Shown: positions 1 through 6,620 of the stretch, in pieces
How the letters are laid out: each line of letters opens with the position of its first letter
Numbering within the stretch: the stretch's first letter is position 1
From: Bacillota bacterium
GTDB lineage: Bacteria; Bacillota; Clostridia; Oscillospirales; Ruminococcaceae
Length of the DNA stretch: 6,681 nucleotides
NCBI GenBank assembly: GCA_023439605.1
Contig: JAEXNS010000231.1
Location: 1-6,681, forward strand
Direction of reading: 5' to 3'
Made by a program: the position numbers and the translations under genes
The notes under the pieces: generated by a model
Told to the model about the DNA's origin: nothing
Seen by the model: only the letters and a program-made list of their open reading frames with translations
The model's database searches: none

Positions 1-41
1 AGTTTATAACTTTTTATAAGTTTTCAGTAACGGAAATAAAG

Positions 42-2156
42 ATGAGAAAAACACAAAAAATCAAAAAAATGATAGCAGGAGTTTCGGCTGCAATGATTAC
101 CTTTGCATATGTCATGCCTTATAATGTAGGTGCTGTTGTAGAAGATGAAGGACTTCTTTTAGAAGAACCGACATATGAAGAAATAATTGAAGAGGAACCA
201 GTTGACGAGGAACCGATAATTGAAGAACCTGTAGAAGAAGTAAATCCATATATGGGCTTTACTCTTTACGAGGACAAGGAGATAGATGGTGACTTATTTA
301 TAAATGAAGGAATTCTAGATTTAAATGGTTACCAGTTAGTTGTAAATGGAAATATAACAATAGGTGCAGCGGCACAGGTTATAAATGTAAATATTGAGGA
401 CTATATAGAGCCAGATATGACAGTTTTACAAATTGGAGAAGGGAAGCTAATATGTAATGGGAATCTTACTATAGATAATTATGGTTCAATAAGTATGAAT
501 AATTCAAATACGTACATGGATATAAATGGAGATTTTTTGATTAAAAGTATGTATAGTGGTGCTTATAATTTGATAAATGGTGCTATTTATCTTTCTGGGA
601 ATTTCACTCAAAGCCAATATGTTAGTGCAAACAAATCAGAATATGGTGAACCTGATAACTTTACACCAATGGAACAAAGTGAAATAATTTTTGAAGGAAC
701 AAACGTTCAAAAAGTTTGGTTTGATAATCCAGAAGAAAGTTATTTCAATGTTTTTAAAACACAAAATATAAATCTTGATTTTGATACAAAAGTAAATATT
801 CTTGATTTACAAAATGATTTAAATGTATCTGAAAATATGATTATAGGTGATTTGAATTTAGGAAGATATAATTTAAGAGTTGGTGGTGATACAAAAGTTG
901 AAGGTCAACTAAATTTAGGTCAAGGTCAACTTAAATCAATGGGAAATATAGTGGTTAACGGGACACAAGATAAGTACGGCGTTTTAAATATAGAGGATGG
1001 TAAACTTGAAGCTGAAAAAGCACTTACTATAGACACTTTTGGTGCATTAAAAATGGAAAGTGAAAATTCTAAAGTTTTAGTAAAAGGCAATTTTTCTACT
1101 CAAAGTTTTTCAGGAACCTCAGATTATGAATATGGAAATACGTTTACAAATGGCGTTATGGAGTTAAAAGGTAACTTCACACAAAAGATTGCAAAGGTAA
1201 CTAAAGGTGGAGTGGTTGAAAGTGGCTCAAACAATAACTTTGTTCCAGAAGAAAATCATAAAATGATTTTATCGGGTGTATTAGAGCAAAAAATAGCTTT
1301 TGAAACGCCAAATAATAGTAAAATAAATACACTTGCAACAACACATGATAAAATAAACTTTACAACTCCAGTAAGTATAAATACTTTAGAAAATGACTTA
1401 AGTGTTATGGGGAATCTTTCTCTGTACAACTTTGAATTAAATGATAAGAATATAAATGTTGCAGGAAATTTAAACATAATTGGAAATGTAGTTTTAAATG
1501 GAGGAAATATAAATGTTTCTGGAAGTTCAGTTTTAGGTGCGTTAAATACAGATAGTGTTGCTATTTTAAATATAAAAAATGCAAAATTAAACGTTAAAAC
1601 AAACTTTACTATGGATACATATTCAGAACTTATGATGCAAGAAAAGGGTTCATATTTACTTGTTGAAGGTGACTTTAACGCAAAGAGTTTTTATGGGAGT
1701 TATAACGATTTGACAGATGGAACTATTGAAGTAAGAGGGAATTTTTATCAAAGTGTAGCAAAAAGACTAGATCTAGATGGAAAAACAGAATTTGGTTCAG
1801 CTTCAAACTTTGTCCCAACCAATAATAGCAAAATGATTTTGGCAGGAGCAAAAAAACAATATATAATTTTTGAAACAAATGAATCAAGTTTTAATAAGCT
1901 AGTTGTAAATAAACCAATTTCCTTGGGATATGATTTTGGTGTAAATGGAACATGGTCATATTTGATGGGCGATGTAAATGGAGATAAGAACATTTCCATA
2001 TTGGATCTTATGACAGTTATGTATTATTTAACTGAACAAAATGTTTTAGATGAATACCAGATGGTAACAGCGGATGTAAACGAAGATGGTAAAGTAACTT
2101 TAATAGACCTTATGAAGATTATGTATTTTGTTTCAGGAAGAACAAAAACAGTATAA
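42..2156 (+). CDS. Exported three-unit beta-repeat protein with C-terminal dockerin
   Basis: The 704-residue product starts with a lysine-rich N-terminus and a hydrophobic core (about 11-27). Signal cleavage is likely near residue 31, after VGA. Residues 38-66 are an acidic Glu/Pro spacer with repeated EEP. Residues 82-636 hold three tandem beta-rich units. Each ends in a block with a GNF(T/Y)Q motif, then NF(T/V)P, then an (M/I)I(L/F)xG....Q...F strand pair. Residues 642-700 form a type I-like dockerin with two intact Ca loops. Dockerins bind cohesins on scaffold or surface proteins, so the protein is probably displayed outside the cell; this is inference. No catalytic domain is recognisable, so a structural or adhesive role is more likely than an enzymatic one. 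The start is supported only by a modest GGAAA five bases upstream. The next ATG (69) has no better site and would lose the basic N-terminus. The promoter lies outside the window. Export and dockerin are near certain; the binding target is unknown. Confidence 0.93.
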   Translation: MRKTQKIKKMIAGVSAAMITFAYVMPYNVGAVVEDEGLLLEEPTYEEIIEEEPVDEEPIIEEPVEEVNPYMGFTLYEDKEIDGDLFINEGILDLNGYQLVVNGNITIGAAAQVINVNIEDYIEPDMTVLQIGEGKLICNGNLTIDNYGSISMNNSNTYMDINGDFLIKSMYSGAYNLINGAIYLSGNFTQSQYVSANKSEYGEPDNFTPMEQSEIIFEGTNVQKVWFDNPEESYFNVFKTQNINLDFDTKVNILDLQNDLNVSENMIIGDLNLGRYNLRVGGDTKVEGQLNLGQGQLKSMGNIVVNGTQDKYGVLNIEDGKLEAEKALTIDTFGALKMESENSKVLVKGNFSTQSFSGTSDYEYGNTFTNGVMELKGNFTQKIAKVTKGGVVESGSNNNFVPEENHKMILSGVLEQKIAFETPNNSKINTLATTHDKINFTTPVSINTLENDLSVMGNLSLYNFELNDKNINVAGNLNIIGNVVLNGGNINVSGSSVLGALNTDSVAILNIKNAKLNVKTNFTMDTYSELMMQEKGSYLLVEGDFNAKSFYGSYNDLTDGTIEVRGNFYQSVAKRLDLDGKTEFGSASNFVPTNNSKMILAGAKKQYIIFETNESSFNKLVVNKPISLGYDFGVNGTWSYLMGDVNGDKNISILDLMTVMYYLTEQNVLDEYQMVTADVNEDGKVTLIDLMKIMYFVSGRTKTV
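285..1949 (+). repeat. Three tandem diverged beta-rich units (about 175-193 residues each)
   Basis: These units are coded within the dockerin protein. Unit 1 is residues 82-258, unit 2 is 259-451 and unit 3 is 452-636. Anchors line up at a near-constant spacing: the NFTQ/NFTQ/NFYQ motif at 187, 378 and 567, and NFTP/NFVP/NFVP at 206, 399 and 589. Each unit opens with DL plus short alternating strands rich in Asn and Gly (LNLG, VNGN, VAGN). A GKL or AKL segment and a TID(T/N)(Y/F)G-like strand follow. The copies differ clearly in sequence, so the duplication is old. The turn-rich pattern suggests a beta-solenoid (inference). A truncated fourth start, DFGVNG, runs directly into the dockerin at about 631. 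Confidence 0.85.
1965..2141 (+). other. Dockerin domain of the first secreted protein
   Basis: Two duplicated F-hand loops are visible. Loop 1 has D644, N646, D648 and D655; loop 2 has D678, N680, D682 and D689. Both fit the dockerin pattern DxNxD with Asp at position 12. Each loop is followed by an amphipathic helix (LMTVMYYL and LMKIMYFV). The residues at positions 10-11, which dominate cohesin recognition in type I dockerins, are Ile-Leu and Leu-Ile. They are hydrophobic instead of the Ser/Thr pair typical of Clostridium thermocellum enzymes. The near symmetry of the two halves would allow the dual binding mode known for dockerins. Confidence 0.9.
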
Positions 2157-2164
2157 TTAAAAAA

Positions 2165-2204
2165 TCAAGCCTTAAATACTTACTTTTGTGTATTTAAGGC
2201 TTGA
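2165..2204 (+). terminator. Hairpin terminator after the dockerin gene
   Basis: A perfect 15-bp stem (2165-2179 with 2190-2204) encloses a 10-nt loop and starts nine bases after the stop codon. The right side is followed by an A/T mix rather than a clean T run. The left side is preceded by six A residues, which would be a T tract on the minus strand. It may therefore work in both directions, though no minus-strand gene is visible nearby. Confidence 0.75.
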
Positions 2205-2371
2205 AAATTATTATTATTTCATATGTAAAATTAAACAAAGTTTATAGAGTAGTTTATATTCACTCGGCAGATAAATAAAAAGTTAAATAGCTTTTTTAAA
2301 ATTCAAAATACAAATTTTGAGCAGAAATTTAGTGAAACGTACAAAGATTATAGCTGTTTTTAGACTTGGTA

Positions 2372-2400
2372 TTGACTTTTAGTATAGTTTGTGATAAACT
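2372..2400 (+). promoter_or_regulatory. Distal sigma-A-like promoter
   Basis: The -35 box TTGACT (2372-2377) is followed by a 17-base spacer and TAAACT (2395-2400), a 4/6 match to the consensus -10. GATAAA at 2393 is an alternative with a 15-base spacer. A dyad AGTTT-gtgat-AAACT (2386-2400) covers the -10 and could be an operator. If active, this promoter would give the downstream gene a leader of about 300 nt. Confidence 0.5.
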
Positions 2401-2508
2401 GTGTGCAACTTAAAAGGGATTTTTTCTCGTGATTTTAAGCCTAAAAAAAGTAGTATTATATATACGGTAGAAATAAAAAAAATTCAAGTGTTTTTTATAT
2501 AATTATAA

Positions 2509-2534
2509 AACAAATTTTTAATACAAAATTTGTT
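2509..2534. repeat. 10-bp inverted repeat between the two promoters
   Basis: AACAAATTTT and AAAATTTGTT form a perfect inverted repeat around a 6-base centre. It lacks G/C pairs and a T tail, so it is a poor terminator. It could be a protein-binding site or chance in A/T-rich DNA. Confidence 0.4.
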
Positions 2535-2571
2535 GAAAAGGCAGAAAAAACACAAAAATATTTTTTGATTA

Positions 2572-2600
2572 TTGACTTATTGCATAAGTAATGGTACAAT
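2572..2600 (+). promoter_or_regulatory. Proximal sigma-A promoter with dyad in the spacer
   Basis: TTGACT (2572-2577), a 17-base spacer and TACAAT (2595-2600) each match the consensus at five of six bases, making this the best promoter in the region. The start of transcription should fall near 2607, giving a leader of about 104 nt. The perfect dyad ACTTAT-tgc-ATAAGT (2575-2589) overlaps the -35 box and spacer, where a bound repressor would block RNA polymerase. Confidence 0.75.
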
Positions 2601-2644
2601 AAATCTATCAGGGATACATAATACTAAAAATCATTAATCATACG

Positions 2645-2690
2645 ATTGGTTCAAGGATGAACTAAAAGTATAACAAACCAATTTTATTTT
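2645..2690 (+). promoter_or_regulatory. Leader hairpin followed by T-rich tract
   Basis: ATTGGTT (2645-2651) pairs with AACCAAT (2676-2682) across a 24-nt loop. A competing small stem, GTTC (2649-2652) with GAAC (2659-2662), overlaps the left arm. TTTTATTTT follows the right arm (2682-2690). The layout resembles a weak attenuator or an mRNA-stabilising leader element. I do not recognise a known riboswitch here. Confidence 0.35.
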
Positions 2691-2695
2691 AAGAC

Positions 2696-2702
2696 AGGGA
2701 GG
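2696..2702 (+). promoter_or_regulatory. Strong ribosome binding site
   Basis: AGGGAGG lies eight bases before the ATG at 2711. It is the strongest Shine-Dalgarno sequence in the window and fixes the start of the large secreted protein. Confidence 0.85.
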
Positions 2703-2710
2703 AAACCGTT

Positions 2711-5700
2711 ATGAAAAATGAGAATTTTAAGAAGAGGTTAGCTTTGGCGTTGGTACCTATTTTATCACTGACGTCCGTCATAGGAAATGTACCTATATTA
2801 CCAACTAGTGTTTTTGCAACTACTACAGAGGAAGAAAGTGTAGTAGAGGCTGTATATTCACCAAATGAAGAACAGGAATTTTATATTGTAAATCCAGAAG
2901 AAGCAGGAGAGCCAAATACATTTGAAGATATTCCTGTATTAGCAAAGGATATGCTTAGTGTTGGTGTAGGTTATACAGTTACATGGGCAACCCCTACAAA
3001 TGGTGATTTTACAGTTACTGAAGGTGCAACACCTAAAACCAGTCCATATAGTTATACGGAAGATACTACAGAGATAACTGTTGATTTTACACCTGATACA
3101 GGGTATGAATTAGATACGTTTACAATTGATGGTGTAGAAGAAACCGTTACAGGTGACACTTGGACAGGCACATTAGCTGGAAAAGATGCAGGTGCAGACG
3201 ATGCAATAGTTTTAGCCGCAACATTTATTGCTACTGCAACCACTACAACAGCAGCTACAACAACTACAGCAGCACCAACTACATATGCAATCAGTTGGAC
3301 AGTAACTGGTGGTTCTATTGAAGTTGACGAAGATAGTTCGTCTCCTTATGCATATGTTAAAGATGCAGCTTTACCACAAGTAATTTTTACTCCTGATTCA
3401 GGTAAAGTACTAACAGCTTTTACAGTAGCAGGCGTAAACAAACTAAGTAAAGTAGTATATGGTGAAGATGATATATCCTATACATTTGAAACGAAACCAA
3501 CAAAAGCAGTTGCTATAGTGGCAACATTTGAAACTATAGTATGTAGTATTGGGGATGTTGATTTTGCAAGTTTAGCATCAGCAATAGCATATATAAACGC
3601 ACAAACTACAGCAGCAGCATATACAATAGATATTTTAGACAATATCCCTTCTTTAGCTTTAACACTTCCAGCAGCAACTAAAGCTACTAGCATTACTTTA
3701 AAAACAGCAAAAGATAATGGTGCAACTCCTCCAGTAGCAGTACCAGTAGATGTAGCTATATCTAACACAACATTAGCTATCCCTACAGCACTTATACTTG
3801 ATAACGTTGTTCTTAAAGCAACAGCAGTTAATTTGACTTTATCTGCAGCAACTTCAGCTTTAACAGTAAAAGCTGGCGGAGGAATTGATAAGGTTGTAAA
3901 CGTAACTACAGCAGCAGGAAAAGTTATTACTTTAGATGATACAACAAAATTTGTAGTAACAGGTAATTTATCAGGTAAGCCAAACATCACAATAAAAGAG
4001 GATTTGGAAATAGCAGGATCAGTGGCTATAGGTGAATTAACATATGCAGCAGCAGCTAAAGTAACATTTAAAAAAGCAGCAACAGCAACAGCAACTATAA
4101 CTAAAATAGCAACAAGTGGAGATTATGCAGCTGTTTTAGAAGCAGGTATTTTAGCATTAACTATTGGCGATATAGATGTAGATGCATCAAGTACTACAGG
4201 TTTTATTATAAAAGGTAGACAGTATACAGCAACTACAGATAAAACACCAGTATATCAAATAACAGGTGCAGTATCTATAGCTACAGGAAAACCAATAGAA
4301 TTATCTGTATATGGTAAAGCAGATATAGACTACTCAGCTTTAGCAGCTATAGACCCAACAACAGCAATTATAACTTCTGTTAAAACTGAAACTACAGCAG
4401 ATATATTTAAAACATCTAATAAAAATGGAGAAGTAGTATATTCATTCTATAAAGATGGAACAGCGTTAAAGTTTGGAAATAATTTCATAACTTTAAATGC
4501 AAAAGCAGGTGAAGATACTGTTGAGGAGACTTTCATTAGACTTCAAGATGCATTCACTTACATAGATGGTGGAGAAGATCTTACAGAAGTAGTATTAAAA
4601 GTATCTGGGGATATTCCTAGCCATGGTGCATTAACTTTCCCAGCAACAGATGTTACCATTAAATCATCTTCTGCGGATGCTCAAAATCAAATATTATTTA
4701 CAGGTGCAGTAAAACTAAATGCAAACTTAACATTAATGGATATAGAACTAAGCAATGCAAATATAAAAGGTATAGCGTTTGATCTAAATGGTAAAAACTT
4801 GATTTTAGATACAGATTCAAAAGTTATATTTAATACTATAAAAGATACAATAACAGTTGTAGCACCAGCTACAAAAGTAAGTGAATTAAACATAAAAGAC
4901 TCAGGCGACTTAACTTTCTTAGGTGCTATCACAGCTATAGGAACAGTAGATATAGACGATAACACCATATTTAAAGGTGCAGTTGCAAATGTAGTAGAAA
5001 TTGATATAGCAGCATCTAAATATGCTTACTTTAGGGGTGGAGCTATAACAGATACACTTACATATGCTGCAGGCTCAATAGCATACCTACCATCAACTGC
5101 AACAGGTGGTATTTCTAAAAATATTACAATTAAAGCAACTGAAGGTGCAGTAAGTGGTTCAGGCAAACTAAAAGTCAATGCAGTAACAGACACTGTAACT
5201 GCAGCGGATGCAGAAGAAGGAACACCAGAAATAATAACTATAAAAACATCAGGAGATCCTGCGGCAGTTGAAGTACAAAAAGTTAATCCAGGTACAGTGA
5301 TAGTTAAACTAGTTAAAGATTCTGACGTTTTAGCTTCATCATTTGTAACAGATTCAAAAAATAATAAACTAGAAACAGCACAAACACTAATAGCAACAAA
5401 AGCTGGAACAGCAATAAAAATTGCAGCACCAAAACTTACAGCAACAGCTCCAGCAATAGTGGATCCTGCAGTGGCAGAATTTAATGAAAACTTTGTTACT
5501 ATAGAAGAAGCTTTAGCAGTAATAGCTTTGGATGCATCATCGAGATACTATGAATTGACTATAACAGATAACATAGTAGGAGCAGATTTAACAAATATAC
5601 CTTCAAAAGTTACAGTTATAACTGCAGCTTTACCAACTGGCACAGATCCATTATTAAAAATTGCAACATCAAAAGATATAGGTTTAAACAGTAGTTTGAT

Positions 5701-5995
5701 TATTGAAAATCTAAATATACTTGCAGCAGCTAAAACAATAGGTGGACGTACCAGTCCTTCAGAAGGTGTTTATACATATACTGACGATTCATATTCTTTG
5801 GCTCTATATAATACTTCGCTAACAGTTTCAGAAGCATATATTGATTATTTGTACTTAGCTTCATTTGATGGTGAAGATGGTGAAGTTGGTTCAAGTACAG
5901 TTACATTTAGAAAAATGGGTTATGTATATAACGTGAGGCTAGATAATGGAAGTACAGTTGGTAAGATATCATCAGTACCAGTACCAGAAACTTAA
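2711..5995 (+). CDS. Large exported protein with InlB-type repeats and beta-solenoid-like units
   Basis: The product is 1094 residues long. A basic N-terminus and hydrophobic core (9-30) lead to a likely signal cleavage after residue 36 (VFA). An acidic segment (39-75) comes next. Two InlB-B-like or divergent bacterial repeat domains (about 86-172 and 192-274) share the FTPD(T/S)G strand, SPY(S/A)Y and a final AATF or VATF. A Thr/Ala linker (174-191) joins them. From 281 to the end there are beta-strand repeats in two full units and one shortened unit, with no catalytic motif I can recognise. The region is rich in Ala, Thr, Ile and Val, and the protein has a single Cys (278). It ends without LPXTG, SLH, cell-wall-binding repeat, dockerin or membrane helix, so how it stays at the surface, if it does, is unclear. 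Its strong promoter, leader and ribosome binding site suggest high expression. An adhesin or surface-layer-like role is inferred only. Confidence 0.92.
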   Translation: MKNENFKKRLALALVPILSLTSVIGNVPILPTSVFATTTEEESVVEAVYSPNEEQEFYIVNPEEAGEPNTFEDIPVLAKDMLSVGVGYTVTWATPTNGDFTVTEGATPKTSPYSYTEDTTEITVDFTPDTGYELDTFTIDGVEETVTGDTWTGTLAGKDAGADDAIVLAATFIATATTTTAATTTTAAPTTYAISWTVTGGSIEVDEDSSSPYAYVKDAALPQVIFTPDSGKVLTAFTVAGVNKLSKVVYGEDDISYTFETKPTKAVAIVATFETIVCSIGDVDFASLASAIAYINAQTTAAAYTIDILDNIPSLALTLPAATKATSITLKTAKDNGATPPVAVPVDVAISNTTLAIPTALILDNVVLKATAVNLTLSAATSALTVKAGGGIDKVVNVTTAAGKVITLDDTTKFVVTGNLSGKPNITIKEDLEIAGSVAIGELTYAAAAKVTFKKAATATATITKIATSGDYAAVLEAGILALTIGDIDVDASSTTGFIIKGRQYTATTDKTPVYQITGAVSIATGKPIELSVYGKADIDYSALAAIDPTTAIITSVKTETTADIFKTSNKNGEVVYSFYKDGTALKFGNNFITLNAKAGEDTVEETFIRLQDAFTYIDGGEDLTEVVLKVSGDIPSHGALTFPATDVTIKSSSADAQNQILFTGAVKLNANLTLMDIELSNANIKGIAFDLNGKNLILDTDSKVIFNTIKDTITVVAPATKVSELNIKDSGDLTFLGAITAIGTVDIDDNTIFKGAVANVVEIDIAASKYAYFRGGAITDTLTYAAGSIAYLPSTATGGISKNITIKATEGAVSGSGKLKVNAVTDTVTAADAEEGTPEIITIKTSGDPAAVEVQKVNPGTVIVKLVKDSDVLASSFVTDSKNNKLETAQTLIATKAGTAIKIAAPKLTATAPAIVDPAVAEFNENFVTIEEALAVIALDASSRYYELTITDNIVGADLTNIPSKVTVITAALPTGTDPLLKIATSKDIGLNSSLIIENLNILAAAKTIGGRTSPSEGVYTYTDDSYSLALYNTSLTVSEAYIDYLYLASFDGEDGEVGSSTVTFRKMGYVYNVRLDNGSTVGKISSVPVPET
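2966..3532 (+). other. Pair of InlB-B-like repeat domains with Thr/Ala linker
   Basis: Copy 1 (residues 86-172) and copy 2 (192-274) align along their whole length: YTVTWATPTNGDF with YAISWTVTGGSI, SPYSY with SPYAY, ITVDFTPDTGYELDTFTIDG with PQVIFTPDSGKVLTAFTVAG, and LAATF with IVATF. This pattern is typical of the divergent InlB B-repeat family found in Gram-positive surface proteins. The linker at 174-191 is almost only Thr and Ala and may be glycosylated (inference). Confidence 0.7.
3551..5992 (+). repeat. Two full units and one partial unit of a beta-rich repeat (about 320 residues)
   Basis: Units start near residues 281, 604 and 923 of the large secreted protein. Each opens with an F.(S/R/T)(L/I)..A...I helix-like segment, then a strand ending in an NIP or DIP turn, then P plus a (S/V)(I/T)xxKxx or TVI strand. 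All are followed by an L...L.L.N(V/I).(L/I) strand: LILDNVVLKA at 361, LTLMDIELSN at 673 and LIIENLNILA at 995. ELTY, TLTY and YLYL segments mark corresponding later points. The third unit stops about 170 residues in, where units 1 and 2 continue for roughly 150 more. Confidence 0.7.
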
Positions 5996-6034
5996 TAAAA
6001 CTAAACTAAGCTTTAACCTCCTTAAATAAAATTT

Positions 6035-6071
6035 CTCTCCGTAAAATCTTAGATTTTACGGAGAGTTTTTT
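6035..6071 (+). terminator. Strong intrinsic terminator after the large secreted protein
   Basis: A perfect 14-bp stem (6035-6048 with 6052-6065) and a TTA loop are followed directly by six T residues (6066-6071). It lies 39 bases after the stop codon and closes the transcription unit. Confidence 0.93.
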
Positions 6072-6091
6072 AAAAAAGTTATAGAAAATAC

Positions 6092-6120
6092 TTGCAAAAT
6101 GTTAATTAATAAAGTATAAT
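6092..6120 (+). promoter_or_regulatory. Promoter of the pRiA4b ORF-3-like gene
   Basis: A consensus -10 TATAAT (6115-6120) lies 17 bases after TTGCAA (6092-6097), a weaker -35. Transcription should begin near 6127, leaving a leader of about 36 nt. It sits behind the preceding terminator, so the small gene is an independent unit. Confidence 0.7.
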
Positions 6121-6162
6121 AGCATTATATTTACATTTATAAAAAATGAAAGGATTTAAATC

Positions 6163-6612
6163 ATGAGTACAGCGAAAAAATCATACGTATTTAGAGTATC
6201 CCAAGGGAAAACATGGAGAAAAATTCAGATTTCCAAAGAAAGTACACTAGAGGATTTACATTTAGCTATACAAGATGTTTTTGAGTTTGATAACGACCAT
6301 CTATATTCTTTTTTTATGGATAACAAAAAATGGTCGGAAGATGAAGATATGGTTTTTGTTTCTAGTTACGACGATGTTGATGGAAATTTAGCAAGTGAAG
6401 CTGTTTTGAAAGATTTTACCTTCGCTAGAAATCAGAAATTTATGTATCTTTTTGATTTTGGTGATGAATGGGTTTTTACAGTAAGTCTCTCAAATGAAGT
6501 AGAAGATGAAACCCCGACTCCTATAGAGATAGCTGGAAACGGTGCTTTGCCACAACAATATCCAGACTATGAAGATGAAGATTTTGATTATGATGAAGAA
6601 GATGAAGATTAG
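6163..6612 (+). CDS. Plasmid pRiA4b ORF-3-like family protein
   Basis: The product is 149 residues, probably cytoplasmic, with no signal peptide or membrane segment. Family signatures are the N-terminal TWRKI strand (17-21), the LEDLHLAIQDVFEFDNDHLYSF helix region (29-50) and the FMYLFDFGDEWVFTVSL strand pair (93-109). These match the pRiA4b ORF-3 / IS1096 TnpR-like family, whose biochemical role is unknown. The usual Cys-Gly-Gly-containing end of many members is missing. GNGALPQQYPDYED (125-138) takes its place and runs into a tail made almost only of Asp and Glu. The start is set by GAAAGGA (6148-6154), eight bases before the ATG. The gene has its own promoter and terminator. Family assignment is fairly sure; no specific function should be assumed, and the name does not make it a transposase or resolvase. 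Confidence 0.87.
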   Translation: MSTAKKSYVFRVSQGKTWRKIQISKESTLEDLHLAIQDVFEFDNDHLYSFFMDNKKWSEDEDMVFVSSYDDVDGNLASEAVLKDFTFARNQKFMYLFDFGDEWVFTVSLSNEVEDETPTPIEIAGNGALPQQYPDYEDEDFDYDEEDED

Positions 6613-6620
6613 ATATTACT

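Larger units (their letters stand above)
2205..2710. other. Gene-free control region upstream of the large secreted protein
   Basis: This stretch of about 500 bases is very A/T-rich and holds no convincing gene. Its contents are a pair of AGTTTATA direct repeats (2239 and 2251), a small hairpin (2303-2320), a distal promoter (2372-2400), a 10-bp inverted repeat (2509-2534), a proximal promoter (2572-2600), a leader hairpin (2645-2682) and the ribosome binding site (2696-2702). Its length and layered signals suggest controlled or strong expression of the following gene. Confidence 0.7.

Noticed and set aside
1256..1999. Minus-strand open frames at 1256-1477 and 1748-1999
   Set aside because: Both lie within the repeat-coding part of the dockerin gene and are antisense shadows without family resemblance.
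2401..2502. 33-codon frame starting with GTG in the intergenic region
   Set aside because: The predicted transcript start (about 2407) falls after its start codon, there is no ribosome binding site, and the peptide is A/T-composition driven.
2304..2534. Possible duplicated leader block around ACAAATTTT at 2310 and 2510
   Set aside because: Beyond the two promoter cores, similarity between the two stretches is weak and explained by A/T bias.
3478..3990. 170-codon open frame on the minus strand inside the large secreted protein gene
   Set aside because: It is antisense to a gene with clear repeats and domains. The frame stays open because of repeated GCA/ACA codons, and it has no family resemblance.
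4074..4100. GCA/ACA-rich run as a microsatellite or repeat element
   Set aside because: It stays in frame and codes for Ala/Thr in a protein with this bias throughout; the run is short and imperfect.
4687..4968. Minus-strand open frames at 4687-4968 and 3052-3243
   Set aside because: Both are antisense to the secreted protein gene, low in complexity, and show no independent support.
6017..6024. TAAGGAGG on the minus strand as a ribosome binding site
   Set aside because: No start codon or open frame follows at a usable distance on the minus strand.
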